From Pseudomonas graminis (GTDB lineage Bacteria > Pseudomonadota > Gammaproteobacteria > Pseudomonadales > Pseudomonadaceae): a stretch of 64,000 nt of DNA. The position numbers and the translations under genes are program-made. Below are positions 34,769 through 43,373 of the stretch, one piece after another. The stretch lies in contig NZ_SOCR01000005.1 in the NCBI RefSeq assembly GCF_004364335.1, forward strand, positions 372,001 to 436,000. Reading direction: 5' to 3'. The stretch's first letter is position 1. Every line of letters starts with the position of its first letter. Under the pieces are notes generated by a model that did not search any database, was not told the origin of the DNA, and saw nothing but the letters and a program-made list of their open reading frames with translations.

Positions 34769-36000
34769 CAGTGTTTCTCCTGCTGGGACATATCCAGGTG
34801 GTGCATCACGGTTTGCATGTCCTTGTCGCCACGACCGGACAGGTTGACCACCATCAGGTGATCCTTCGGCAGGTTTGGCGCACGTTTGAACACTTCAGCC
34901 AGAGCGTGAGCGGTTTCCAGCGCCGGGATGATGCCTTCGAGACGGCAGCAGCGGTGGAATGCAGCCAGCGCCTCATCATCGGTGACGGACGTATATTCGA
35001 CGCGCCCAACGTCGTGCAACCAAGCGTGCTCAGGACCAATGCCTGGATAATCGAGGCCGGCTGAAATCGAGTGGGCGTCGGTGATCTGGCCATCGTCGTC
35101 CTGCAGCAGGAAGGTACGGTTACCATGCAGCACGCCCGGAACACCGCCGTTCAGGCTGGCGGCATGTTTGCCGGTTTCGATGCCGTGACCCGCAGCTTCC
35201 ACCCCGATGATGCGCACACTCGTATCGTCGAGGAACGGGTAAAACAGGCCCATGGCATTGGAGCCACCGCCGATGCACGCCACCAGGCTGTCCGGCAGAC
35301 GACCTTCGTGCTCCTGCATCTGCACACGGGTTTCCTTGCCGATGACGGCCTGGAAATCGCGGACCATCGCCGGGTAAGGATGCGGGCCGGCGACGGTGCC
35401 GATCAGATAGAAGGTGCTGTCGACATTGGTGACCCAGTCACGCAGCGCCTCATTCATGGCATCTTTCAGCGTGCCGGTACCGGAGACCACGGGAATGATC
35501 GTGGCGCCCAGCAGCTTCATGCGAAACACGTTGGCTTGCTGACGTTCGATGTCAGTGGTGCCCATGTAGATGACGCATTCCAGGCCAAAGCGTGCCGCCA
35601 CGGTGGCGGTGGCAACGCCGTGCATGCCGGCACCGGTCTCGGCGATGATGCGTTTTTTGCCCATACGCCGCGCCAGCAGAATCTGGCCGATGCAGTTGTT
35701 GATCTTGTGCGCGCCGGTGTGGTTGAGCTCTTCGCGCTTCAGGTAAATCTTCGCGCCGCCACAGTATTCGGTCAGGCGCTCGGCAAAATAAAGCGGGTTT
35801 GGGCGGCCCACGTAATCGCGTTGGAAGTAGGCGATATCGTTCAGGAAGGATGGATCTGTCTTCGCGATCTCGTACTCGCGGTTCAGATCAAGAATCAGCG
35901 GCATCAGCGTTTCAGCGACATAACGGCCGCCGAACCCGCCGAACATGCCGCGGTCGTCCGGGCCGGTGCTGTAGGCATTCTGCGTCTGAGTCTGGGTCAT
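34768..36000 (-). CDS. trpB: Tryptophan synthase beta subunit
   Basis: TrpB is the pyridoxal-phosphate enzyme that joins indole and serine to give tryptophan. The 410 residues hold the PLP lysine K99 in [10 protein letters not shown] and the phosphate-binding GGGSNAMG. It heads the trpBA operon and is divergent from trpI across a 120-base control region. This split from the other trp genes is normal for Pseudomonas. Confidence 0.98.
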   Translation of the reverse strand: MTQTQTQNAYSTGPDDRGMFGGFGGRYVAETLMPLILDLNREYEIAKTDPSFLNDIAYFQRDYVGRPNPLYFAERLTEYCGGAKIYLKREELNHTGAHKINNCIGQILLARRMGKKRIIAETGAGMHGVATATVAARFGLECVIYMGTTDIERQQANVFRMKLLGATIIPVVSGTGTLKDAMNEALRDWVTNVDSTFYLIGTVAGPHPYPAMVRDFQAVIGKETRVQMQEHEGRLPDSLVACIGGGSNAMGLFYPFLDDTSVRIIGVEAAGHGIETGKHAASLNGGVPGVLHGNRTFLLQDDDGQITDAHSISAGLDYPGIGPEHAWLHDVGRVEYTSVTDDEALAAFHRCCRLEGIIPALETAHALAEVFKRAPNLPKDHLMVVNLSGRGDKDMQTVMHHLDMSQQEKH

Positions 36001-36120
36001 GTGGACCTCCGGGGATGCGAATAAGATGAGCCGTCAGGCAGTGATCACACTCTAACCAGCGCCAGCGACGATGAAAACCGATAAGATAGGCGCAACCTGT
36101 CAGGAAAACTCACCTATCCC
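36001..36120. promoter_or_regulatory. trpI-trpBA divergent control region
   Basis: In Pseudomonas, TrpI binds between these divergent genes and activates trpBA with indoleglycerol phosphate as co-inducer. The arrangement here is identical, but I cannot mark the exact operator bases with confidence. Confidence 0.7.
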
Positions 36121-37020
36121 ATGAGCCGAGACCTTCCCCCTCTCAACGCATTGCGTGCCTTCGAAGCCACAGCCCGGCTAAACAGTGTCAGTCAGGCCGC
36201 TGAGCAATTGCACGTAACCCATGGTGCCGTGAGTCGTCAATTGAAAGTGCTGGAAGAGCACTTGGGTGTTGGCCTGTTCATCAAGGACGGACGTGGCCTG
36301 AAACTCACAGATGCAGGGATTCGGTTGCGCGATGCAAGTGGCGAAGCGTTTGATCGTCTACGCAGCGTCTGTGCCGAGCTAAGCAAGGGCAGTGCCGATG
36401 CGCCGTTCGTGCTGGGTTGTTCCGGAAGCTTGCTGGCACGCTGGTTCATCCCGCGGCTGGGGCGGTTGAACGCGGACCTTCCCGACCTGCGGCTTCACTT
36501 ATCTGCGGGAGAAGGCGACCTTGATCCGCGACGGCCCGGGCTGGACGCGCTGCTGATATTCGCCGAGCCGCCGTGGCCGGCAGACATGCAGGTGTTCGAG
36601 CTCGCCAGCGAGCGTATCGGCCCTGTGTTGAGTCCGCGATTCGCGAGGTTTCAAGAGCTGCGGCACGCACCTGCACAGGCTCTTGTGGGCGAGCCGTTGC
36701 TGCAGACCACATCGCGCCTGCAAGCCTGGCCGGCCTGGGCGATGCAAAACGGCATCGAGCCCGACGCACTGAGCTACGGACAGGGTTTCGAGCATTTGTA
36801 TTATTTACTGGAAGCGGCCGTTGCGGGACTTGGAGTGGCGATCGCACCGGAGCCGTTGGTGGCTGACGACCTGAAAGCCGGGCGCCTGGCTGCGCCATGG
36901 GGCTTCAGTGAAACCCCGGCGCAGCTGGCGTTGTGGGTACCAAAACGCGCCGCAGATGGACGCGCTCAGCACCTGGCTCGATGGCTCAAGCAGGAACTCG
37001 AGCGATCGGGGCGGGCTTGA
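36121..37020 (+). CDS. trpI: LysR-type activator of trpBA
   Basis: TrpI senses indoleglycerol phosphate and activates trpBA. The 299-residue protein begins [50 protein letters not shown], a full LysR winged helix-turn-helix, followed by the effector domain. Its position divergent from trpB makes the identification firm. It converges with the DUF883 gene, whose stop is directly at 37021, leaving no gap between the two gene ends. Confidence 0.96.
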   Translation: MSRDLPPLNALRAFEATARLNSVSQAAEQLHVTHGAVSRQLKVLEEHLGVGLFIKDGRGLKLTDAGIRLRDASGEAFDRLRSVCAELSKGSADAPFVLGCSGSLLARWFIPRLGRLNADLPDLRLHLSAGEGDLDPRRPGLDALLIFAEPPWPADMQVFELASERIGPVLSPRFARFQELRHAPAQALVGEPLLQTTSRLQAWPAWAMQNGIEPDALSYGQGFEHLYYLLEAAVAGLGVAIAPEPLVADDLKAGRLAAPWGFSETPAQLALWVPKRAADGRAQHLARWLKQELERSGRA

Positions 37021-37344
37021 TCAGCCGCGCTTGCACAGCAGGTAAGCGGCCAGCAGGCCGATTGCGCCAACAGCGACGCCTGCTGTGGTCCAAGGATGCT
37101 CTTGGGCGTAATCACGGGTCGCAACGCTGGTTTCGCGTGTTTTGACTTTGACGTCTTCATAGACATCGCTCAACAGGCTGCGCGAATGGCTCAGTGCGCT
37201 TTCAGCGTTGGCTTTCAAGTTTTTCAGGGTCTTGCGCGACTCGTCGGAAGCGTCGGACTTCAAGCCTTCCAGCGACTTGAGCAGACTCTCGATCTCGGCT
37301 TCCATGCTTTGCAACGACGCTTTACGGGATGACGTGAATGCCAT
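37021..37344 (-). CDS. DUF883 (ElaB/YqjD) family membrane-anchored protein
   Basis: A 107-residue protein from ATG 37344 (MAFTSSRKASLQSMEAEIESLLKSLEGL), with GGAGAG upstream. The long amphipathic helix looks coiled-coil (about 12-75). It ends in a C-terminal membrane anchor (VAVGAIGLLAAYLLCKRG) with the EHPWTTAGVAVGAIGLL signature of the family. YqjD in E. coli binds ribosomes at the membrane in stationary phase. The same role here is only by family. Confidence 0.88.
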   Translation of the reverse strand: MAFTSSRKASLQSMEAEIESLLKSLEGLKSDASDESRKTLKNLKANAESALSHSRSLLSDVYEDVKVKTRETSVATRDYAQEHPWTTAGVAVGAIGLLAAYLLCKRG

Positions 37345-37526
37345 GATTTGACTCTCCTGCTGTGATGAGTGGCGTGTGTTGTTTCCGACTACAGGGTTTC
37401 GAGAAAGTGCAGTGCGTGATGCGAAGTACCGTTTCTTCTGAACTTTTAGGCCGCATTTCGGCACAGAGATAGTGAACACAATCATTGCGGCGCTGCCACC
37501 GCGCACCACCTTTCAGGAGAACTGCC

Positions 37527-37742
37527 ATGTCTGATCATCACACCTACAAAATGCTGGAGCTGGTCGGGTCATCGACCGTGGGCACCGACGACGCGATCCA
37601 GAACGCTATTGCACAGGCTGCCAAGTCCGTGAAACTGATGGAATGGTTCGAAGTGCTGGAAACCCGCGGCCACATCGAAGACGGCAAAGTCGGCCACTTC
37701 CAGGTGACCATCAAGGTCGGTTTCCGTATCGACAACAGCTGA
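37527..37742 (+). CDS. Dodecin family flavin-binding protein
   Basis: Dodecins form hollow dodecamers that store or buffer flavins. The 71-residue protein from ATG 37527 (MSDHHTYKMLELVGSSTVGTDDAIQNAIAQA) has AGGAGA upstream. The flavin-stacking Trp is in KSVKLMEWFEVLETRGHI. The C-terminus FQVTIKVGFRIDNS closes the sheet. Length is exactly typical. Confidence 0.94.
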   Translation: MSDHHTYKMLELVGSSTVGTDDAIQNAIAQAAKSVKLMEWFEVLETRGHIEDGKVGHFQVTIKVGFRIDNS

Positions 37743-37841
37743 GTCGCTGAACTTTTGAAGTGGCCGAGTGCCACAACCTTCGCTATACATACCGCGCAGT
37801 CGTGACTCCCACCAAGGTTCATGACGCAGGTTCATGTAGTC

Positions 37842-37864
37842 AGGCCGCCCGATTGGAGCGGCCT
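37842..37864 (+). terminator. Possible terminator after dodecin gene
   Basis: AGGCCGC and GCGGCCT form a 7-bp stem with a 9-base loop, followed by TGTTGAT, a poor T run. It could end the dodecin transcript before the DUF1161 gene. Confidence 0.4.
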
Positions 37865-37903
37865 TGTTGATCCTAAAATTGCGCCTGACGAGGGGATGTA
37901 CCG

Positions 37904-38128
37904 ATGAAAAAAGTTCTGTTGGCCATAGGCTTGTTGAGCATTGCGGGCACTACGATGGCTGCTGGCAAATCGTGCGATGACGTCAAAGCCGATATCGACG
38001 CGAAGATCAAAGCCAAAGGCGTTTCTTCCTACACGCTGGAAGCTGTTGAAAAAGGCAGCTCGGCAGACGGTAAAGTCGTCGGCACCTGCGAAGGCGGCAG
38101 CAAGGAAATTGTTTACAAGCGCGGCTGA
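37904..38128 (+). CDS. DUF1161 small secreted protein, copy 1
   Basis: A 74-residue protein with a signal peptide (MKKVLLAIGLLSIAGTTMAA, cleavage about 19/20). The short mature domain is KSCDDVKADIDAKIKAKGVSSYTLEAV...VVGTCEGGSKEIVYKRG, with two cysteines that could form a disulfide. DUF1161 function is unknown. A paralogue lies 2 kb downstream at 40065, sharing the VSSYTLE and VVGTCE segments. GACGAGGGG is upstream. A clear intrinsic terminator follows. Confidence 0.9.
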   Translation: MKKVLLAIGLLSIAGTTMAAGKSCDDVKADIDAKIKAKGVSSYTLEAVEKGSSADGKVVGTCEGGSKEIVYKRG

Positions 38129-38145
38129 TACTGGCGCGCAGATAC

Positions 38146-38178
38146 AAAAAAACCGACGCATCTGGCGTCGGTTTTTTT
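38146..38178. terminator. Bidirectional intrinsic terminator after DUF1161 copy 1
   Basis: AAAAAAACCGACGC at 38146-38159 pairs with GCGTCGGTTTTTTT at 38165-38178 across a 5-base loop. It serves both the DUF1161 gene and the convergent luciferase-like gene. Confidence 0.93.
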
Positions 38179-38214
38179 GTTTATGGCGGACCGGATTCAG
38201 CGCGCGGCCCTGAA

Positions 38215-39216
38215 TCAGCCCCTGGCTGCCTGTGCCAGGATCTCGTAGGAGCGCAGGCGGTCAGCGTGTTCGTACATGTCGCAGGTGAAGATCAGCTCGT
38301 CTGCGTCGGTTTGTTCAAGCAGTACGTCCAGCTTCGCGCGAATCTTCTCCGGACCGCCGACGACTGCCAGCCCCAGGAAATCCATCACCGCATCACGTTC
38401 ATGGGGCAGCCACAATCCATTCATACTCTCGACGGGCGGCTTCTGCATCAGACTCTGCCCACGCATCAGACTCAGGATGCGTTGGTACACCGATGTCACA
38501 AGGTACTCGGCTTGTTCGTCGGTCTCTGCGGCGGCCAGAGGTACGCCGAGCATCACGTAGGGCTTGTCGAGCACTTCAGAAGGCCTGAAATGACTGCGGT
38601 AGACGCGAATGGCTTCGTGCATGAAACGTGGGGCGAAGTGCGACGCGAATGCATACGGCAGGCCTCGCTCACCGGCCAGTTGCGCACTGAACAGGCTCGA
38701 ACCCAGCAGCCAGATCGGCACATTGGTGTTGGCGCCCGGCACGGCGATGACCCGCTGATGAGGCTGACGCGGGCCGAGGTAATTGACCAGTTCAGTCACG
38801 TCATCGGGGAAATCGTCGGCACTGCCGGAGCGCTCGCGACGCAGGGCACGAGCGGTCATCTGATCGGAACCCGGCGCGCGGCCGAGGCCCAGATCGATAC
38901 GCCCCGGGAACAGGCTTTCCAGGGTGCCGAACTGCTCGGCGATCACCAACGGCGCGTGATTGGGCAGCATGATTCCGCCCGACCCGACCCGAATGGTCGA
39001 TGTACCACCGGCCAGATAGGCCAACAGCACTGAAGTCGCCGAACTGGCGATGCCATCCATATTGTGGTGCTCGGCCACCCAGAAACGGTTGTAGCCCCAT
39101 TTCTCGACGTGTTGCGCCAGATCCAGCGCATTACGCAGTGATTCCGCCGGGCCTTTGTCTTCGCGGACGGGCACCAGATCGAGCGTCGAAATCTTCACAT
39201 CAGCTAATCGTTTCAT
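38215..39216 (-). CDS. Luciferase-like FMN-dependent monooxygenase family protein
   Basis: A 333-residue TIM-barrel protein of the bacterial luciferase-like superfamily, from ATG 39216 ([19 protein letters not shown]); the upstream extension to 39252 is less likely. Family features include [75 protein letters not shown], typical of the LLM group lacking a known substrate. E. coli YhbW is a probable relative. The substrate cannot be assigned. Confidence 0.88.
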   Translation of the reverse strand: MKRLADVKISTLDLVPVREDKGPAESLRNALDLAQHVEKWGYNRFWVAEHHNMDGIASSATSVLLAYLAGGTSTIRVGSGGIMLPNHAPLVIAEQFGTLESLFPGRIDLGLGRAPGSDQMTARALRRERSGSADDFPDDVTELVNYLGPRQPHQRVIAVPGANTNVPIWLLGSSLFSAQLAGERGLPYAFASHFAPRFMHEAIRVYRSHFRPSEVLDKPYVMLGVPLAAAETDEQAEYLVTSVYQRILSLMRGQSLMQKPPVESMNGLWLPHERDAVMDFLGLAVVGGPEKIRAKLDVLLEQTDADELIFTCDMYEHADRLRSYEILAQAARG

Positions 39217-39501
39217 AGGCCGTTGTTGATCCTCTTGGGCTTGGATCGGCACATCCGTCGGGGGACATCACGCGAGCAAACCGGCATTAAGACTAAATAT
39301 TTGCGTTAAGCCATAGGATAAGGGCGGATTTCAGAGTTGCAATGGGTAAGGTGAAATTTCCTACTAATTTGGTCGGATTTAACGTTGCGGCTACTCGTAA
39401 AAAAGCACAGGCGACATAAGCGTTGAACTAAGTCCGGCCTACACTCCTCAGAACTTTGGTCCGCGTGCGAGCCAAATCGCACTTTTTCATGAGGAGACAC
39501 C

Positions 39502-39933
39502 ATGAGCATCGTCAAGAAAGCATCCGCCCACTGGGAAGGTGACCTGAAGTCGGGTATCGGCAGCATCTCTACTGAAACCGGCGTCCTGCGTGAAGCGCCG
39601 TACGGCTTCAAGGCCCGTTTCGAAGGCGGCAAGGGGACTAACCCGGAAGAACTGATCGGCGCAGCCCACGCTGGCTGCTTCTCGATGGCACTGTCGATGA
39701 TCCTCGGCAATGCAAACCTGAAAGCCGACAGCATCGACACCACCGCTGACGTCACCCTGGATCAAGTCGATGGCGGTTTCGCGATCACTGCAGTGCACCT
39801 GACACTGAAAGCCAAGATCCCTGGCGCAACCCAGGAACAGTTCGAGAAGCTGACGAACGATGCGAAGGAAGGCTGCCCGGTTTCGAAAGTGCTGAACGCC
39901 AAGATCACGCTCGATGCCACTCTCGTGAGCTGA
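39502..39933 (+). CDS. osmC: OsmC family peroxiredoxin
   Basis: OsmC reduces organic hydroperoxides using two active cysteines. The 143-residue protein has C59 in HAGCFSMALS and C125 in EGCPVSKVL, with the catalytic Arg in the FKARFEGG region. Sequence favours OsmC over Ohr (the opening VKKASAHWEGDLKSGIG is OsmC-type). GAGGAGA precedes the ATG. A 285-base gap upstream probably holds a stress-controlled promoter that I cannot resolve. Confidence 0.95.
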   Translation: MSIVKKASAHWEGDLKSGIGSISTETGVLREAPYGFKARFEGGKGTNPEELIGAAHAGCFSMALSMILGNANLKADSIDTTADVTLDQVDGGFAITAVHLTLKAKIPGATQEQFEKLTNDAKEGCPVSKVLNAKITLDATLVS

Positions 39934-39953
39934 TTCACGTTACTGTTGCACTC

Positions 39954-39977
39954 GATGGCCCGCAATTGCGGGCCATC
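39954..39977 (+). terminator. Intrinsic terminator after osmC
   Basis: GATGGCCCGCAA is directly followed by its complement TTGCGGGCCATC, then TTCGTT. The perfect 24-base palindrome has no spacer, so the innermost pairs must open as the loop. The T run is short. Confidence 0.7.
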
Positions 39978-40064
39978 TTCGTTATGGACGCGCCAGAACC
40001 GGCGTGCGCCCCCACGGTCACATGCAAGGCCGATGCGTATCGCACGGTGTCGAAGGAGTCGAAC

Positions 40065-40298
40065 ATGAAACGTATCGCCGCAATCCTGATTCTCGGAGCA
40101 CTGAGCACCAGCGCTTTCGCTGCACCCAAGCCATGTGAAGAGCTTAAAGCCGAAATCGAAACGAAGATTCAGTCTCAGAGCGTCAGCTCATATACGTTGG
40201 AGATCGTGGCCAATAAAGATGTCACCGACCAGACTATGGTCGTCGGTACCTGCGAAAACGACACGAAAAAAATCATCTACCAGAATAACGGTCGCTAG
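40065..40298 (+). CDS. DUF1161 small secreted protein, copy 2
   Basis: A 77-residue protein from ATG 40065 (MKRIAAILILGALSTSAFAAPKPCEELKAEIE), with GAAGGAG upstream. Signal peptide cleavage is expected near 19/20. It shares the spacing of the two cysteines and the VSSYTLE and VVGTCE segments with copy 1 at 37904, so the two are paralogues. The function of the family is not known. The frame open back to 39966 crosses the osmC terminator and is not real. Confidence 0.9.
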   Translation: MKRIAAILILGALSTSAFAAPKPCEELKAEIETKIQSQSVSSYTLEIVANKDVTDQTMVVGTCENDTKKIIYQNNGR

Positions 40299-40373
40299 TC
40301 CGGGCGTGAGCTGAAGTATCTCGTGGGCCTTGCCTAAGCCATCTCTTGTGCGCGCTGAAGCAGAGATCACGCG

Positions 40374-40790
40374 TCACGGAATGCAGAAGATGTTCCCCTC
40401 CTCCGCGAGCACGTTGCGTTGCTCGTCCCGCAACTGCGCGTCGATGCTGTTGGTAATATTGCGCACATCCAGCCGATAGCGGTGGCCGGCCTCGAAGCGG
40501 TCGTAGTTGATCGTCACGTAGCAGGTTCGCTCGTTGTAGATGTCCATCGACAGGCCCATCGCGCCGGGCGCGTAGTCGTAGTCATACCGCACTTCGAGCG
40601 TGTGCTTGCCGGGCGTGACCTGAAAGAAGCGACCGTCGTCGGTGCGCACGCCATCCAGCTTGTCGGCCATCAGGGTTTTACCGGTGAACGTATGCAGGTC
40701 GACCCATGCCTGCTGGGAATCAACCGCAGGCAACGGCCCCGCGCATCCGGCCAGAAGACTCAGGGCAACGATGGACACAGGCAAGCGCAT
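40374..40790 (-). CDS. Small outer-membrane lipoprotein, hypothetical
   Basis: A 138-residue predicted lipoprotein from ATG 40790 (MRLPVSIVALSLLAGCAGPLPAVDSQQ), with GGAG upstream and a lipobox LLAGC (C16). The mature part reads like a PEGA-type beta domain (TPGKHTLEVRYDYDY, then YVTINYDRFEAGHRYRLDVRNITN). I recognise no specific function. It is divergent from the aminopeptidase lipoprotein across 107 bases. Confidence 0.82.
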   Translation of the reverse strand: MRLPVSIVALSLLAGCAGPLPAVDSQQAWVDLHTFTGKTLMADKLDGVRTDDGRFFQVTPGKHTLEVRYDYDYAPGAMGLSMDIYNERTCYVTINYDRFEAGHRYRLDVRNITNSIDAQLRDEQRNVLAEEGNIFCIP

Positions 40791-40897
40791 GACAAACTCC
40801 GCAGTAGGCAAATGGTTATGATGGTTGCGTCAGAGGCGAGCTGTCCGGCATAACGCTGATGTTTGCACTTCATGAATATCGACGTTAAGGCTGCTGC

Positions 40898-41965
40898 ATG
40901 ATTCGATCGAAAAAGGCCTGGCTGCAACGTGGCCTGCCGGTGCTGGCGACTTTACTCCTCGGCGGCTGTTCCAGTCTTTCCTATTACTCGCAACTGGCCA
41001 GGGGCCAAATGGCCCTGTTGCGGGCGCGGGAGCCGGTTACCGACGTCATCGCAGACCCGAATCGCGACCCCAAGCTGCGCGATCATCTGCGCAAATCACA
41101 GCAGGCGCGTACGTTTGCGACCGAGCATCTGCATCTACCCGACAACCGCAGCTACCGCCTTTACGCTGACATCCATCGCCCGTTTGTCGTCTGGAATGTC
41201 TTTGCGACGGGCGAATTCTCCCTTGATCCTGTCACCCACTGTTTCCCGATCGCCGGGTGCGTGGCCTATCGCGGTTATTACGCCCAGGGCGCGGCGCGCG
41301 GGGATGCGGCGGTGCAGAAGCTTGAGGGCAAGGACGTGTATGTGAGCGGCGTGGAGGCGTACTCGACGCTCGGCTGGTTCGATGACCCGATCATCAGCTC
41401 GATGATGAACTGGGGCGATGAGCGACTGGCCACGCTGATCTTCCATGAGCTGGCGCACCAGCGGTTTTACGTGAAGGACGACAGCGAGTTCAACGAGTCC
41501 TACGCCAGCTTCGTGGAGCAGGAAGGCACACGTCAGTGGCGCGCGGCGCGCGGTCTGCCTGCGCAAGGTGGGTCTTCGGAGGCGCGTCGACGCGATCAGC
41601 TCACCCAACTGGCCCTCGACACCCGGGATCGGCTGAAAGCGCTGTACGCGGAGCCGCTGAGTCCGCAGGTGATGCGCGAACGTAAGGCGGCCGAGTTCGA
41701 CCGTCTGCGCAGCGAGTATCGGCAGCTGCGTGACAGCCAATGGGGCGGCGACAAGCGTTTCGACGGCTGGGTGTATGCACCGATGAACAACGCACGCCTG
41801 CTGCCCATTGGTCTGTACGATCAGTGGGTGCCAGCGTTTGAAGCGTTGTTCAGGCAGGTCAACGGCGATTGGCCTGCGTTCTATTCGGCGGTGGAAAAGC
41901 TGGGCGGATTGCCCAAAGATGAACGCAAGGCGGCGTTGGAGCGGCTTGCTAAGCTATCTGCATGA
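40898..41965 (+). CDS. Putative zinc aminopeptidase, lipoprotein
   Basis: A 355-residue protein of the putative-aminopeptidase family (Pfam Aminopep). It has a lipobox LLGGC (C24), so it is probably anchored facing the periplasm. The zinc motif HELAH is at H183-H187, with a downstream Glu in NESYASFVEQEG as likely third ligand. The ATG at 40898 lacks a strong ribosome site (GGCTGC). Substrate unknown. A REPIN follows. Confidence 0.88.
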   Translation: MIRSKKAWLQRGLPVLATLLLGGCSSLSYYSQLARGQMALLRAREPVTDVIADPNRDPKLRDHLRKSQQARTFATEHLHLPDNRSYRLYADIHRPFVVWNVFATGEFSLDPVTHCFPIAGCVAYRGYYAQGAARGDAAVQKLEGKDVYVSGVEAYSTLGWFDDPIISSMMNWGDERLATLIFHELAHQRFYVKDDSEFNESYASFVEQEGTRQWRAARGLPAQGGSSEARRRDQLTQLALDTRDRLKALYAEPLSPQVMRERKAAEFDRLRSEYRQLRDSQWGGDKRFDGWVYAPMNNARLLPIGLYDQWVPAFEALFRQVNGDWPAFYSAVEKLGGLPKDERKAALERLAKLSA

Positions 41966-41975
41966 CGTCGGACGT

Positions 41976-42062
41976 GTGGGAGCGCGCTTGCCCGCAAAAA
42001 CGGAGTGTCAGTCGATTAATTCTTAGCTGACCCGGTGCTTTCGCGGGCAAGCGCGCTCCTAC
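41976..42062. repeat. REPIN 7, aminopeptidase-HAD junction
   Basis: The left arm begins GTGGGAGCGCGCTTGCCCGC (one change from consensus) at 41976, and the right arm ends CTCCTAC at 42062. It is between convergent genes, only 14 bases from the HAD gene end. Confidence 0.9.
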
Positions 42063-42075
42063 AGATTGAATGCCC

Positions 42076-42726
42076 TTAGCTTTTGAGAAATGCCCGGTGC
42101 AGCGCGCTCACCGAATCAAAAAGATACGTCGGCGCCTCGGCTTCCAGCTCCTCGCGACTGCCAAACCCATACCCCACCGCCGCGACGTCCAACCCGTTGC
42201 GCTTGCCGCCAATCAGATCGTGTTTACGGTCGCCGATCATCAGCGTCTGTTTCGGGTCGAGCTGCTCCTCCTCCAGCAAGTGGCGGATCAGCTCGACCTT
42301 GTCAGTGCGGGTGCCGTCCAGCTCGCTGCCGTAGATCACCTTGAAATGGCGCGCGAAGTCGAAATGTCGGGCGATTTCATGGGCGAACACCCAAGGCTTG
42401 GATGTCGCGATGAACAGCGTCCGACCCTGATCCGACAGCATGTCCAGCAGTTCGAAAATGCCGTCGAACACCAGATTCTCGTAAAGGCCCGTGACCTTGA
42501 AACGCTCGCGGTAAAAGCCCACAGCGTCCCAGGCCTTCGCTTCGTCGAAGTCGTAGGCACGCATGAATTGCTGCAACAGCGGCGGGCCGATGAAGTGCTC
42601 AAGCTGAGTGATGTCGGGTTCATCGATGCCCAGCTTGCTCAAGGCAAACTGGATGGAACGGGTGATGCCTTCGCGCGGATCGGTCAGGGTGCCGTCCAGG
42701 TCGAACAGAATATTCTGATAATGCAT
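42076..42726 (-). CDS. HAD-superfamily phosphatase (phosphoglycolate phosphatase-like)
   Basis: A 216-residue HAD hydrolase with motif I FDLDGTLTDPREGI (nucleophile D9, D11), motif II ATSKP, and motif III-IV LMIGDRKHDLIGGKRNGL. The helical cap subdomain is C1-type. Homologues are annotated as phosphoglycolate phosphatase or pyrimidine nucleotidase; specificity is not decided here. It lies 8 bases after the gamma-carbonic anhydrase gene, so the two are co-transcribed. Confidence 0.9.
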   Translation of the reverse strand: MHYQNILFDLDGTLTDPREGITRSIQFALSKLGIDEPDITQLEHFIGPPLLQQFMRAYDFDEAKAWDAVGFYRERFKVTGLYENLVFDGIFELLDMLSDQGRTLFIATSKPWVFAHEIARHFDFARHFKVIYGSELDGTRTDKVELIRHLLEEEQLDPKQTLMIGDRKHDLIGGKRNGLDVAAVGYGFGSREELEAEAPTYLFDSVSALHRAFLKS

Positions 42727-42734
42727 GTGTGCTC

Positions 42735-43283
42735 TCAGCAGGGTTTGTCGAAGCCTTCAGCCAGGTGCTGGTCCTTCAGCTTCACGTAATTGGTCGCGCT
42801 GTAGGGGAAGAAGGCGATCTCTTTCTCGGTCAGCGGGCGCATCTGCTTCACCGGACGTCCGACGTAGAGAAACCCGCTCTCGAGGCGTTTGCCGGGCGGC
42901 ACCAGACTCCCCGCGCCGATGATCACCTCGTCCTCCACCACCGCACCGTCCATGATCGTAGTACCCATGCCGATCAGAATGCGATTGCCGACGGCGCAGC
43001 CGTGCAGCATGACCTTGTGGCCGATGGTCACTTCATCGCCGATCAGCAGCGGAAAACCGTCCGGGTTGAACGGCCCGGCGTGGGTGATGTGCAGCACGCT
43101 GCCGTCCTGCACGCTGGTGCGCGCGCCGATGCGGATGCGGTGCATATCGCCACGGATCACGCTCAGCGGCCAGACCGAACTGTCTGCGCCGATTTCGACA
43201 TCGCCGATCACAACCGCCGAATGATCGACAAACGCCCGCTCGCCAAGGGTCGGGGTGTGGTTCTGGAACGTGCGAATGGCCAC
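42735..43283 (-). CDS. Gamma-carbonic anhydrase family protein (YrdA-like)
   Basis: A 182-residue left-handed beta-helix protein built from hexapeptide repeats. The start is GTG 43283 (MAIRTFQNHTPTLGERAFVDHSAVVIGDVEIGADSSVW) with AAGGAG upstream; the open frame continues antisense into prlC but is not family-like. Metal-ligand histidines are in VLHIT and in GDEVTIGHKVMLHGC. Activity of YrdA-type members is often weak or unproven. It is divergent from prlC across 90 bases. Confidence 0.92.
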   Translation of the reverse strand: MAIRTFQNHTPTLGERAFVDHSAVVIGDVEIGADSSVWPLSVIRGDMHRIRIGARTSVQDGSVLHITHAGPFNPDGFPLLIGDEVTIGHKVMLHGCAVGNRILIGMGTTIMDGAVVEDEVIIGAGSLVPPGKRLESGFLYVGRPVKQMRPLTEKEIAFFPYSATNYVKLKDQHLAEGFDKPC

Positions 43284-43373
43284 GATAGGCTCCTTCTCTG
43301 GCGCCGATAGCTGCGGTCGGCGCCGATTGTAATTAAGATGCGTGGGTGTTTCTTTTAGCCAAGGTGCCAAACC

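Noticed and set aside
39306..39755. 149-codon minus-strand frame before and inside osmC
   Set aside because: It overlaps the osmC coding region antisense and its promoter region; the protein is low-complexity and unlike any family.
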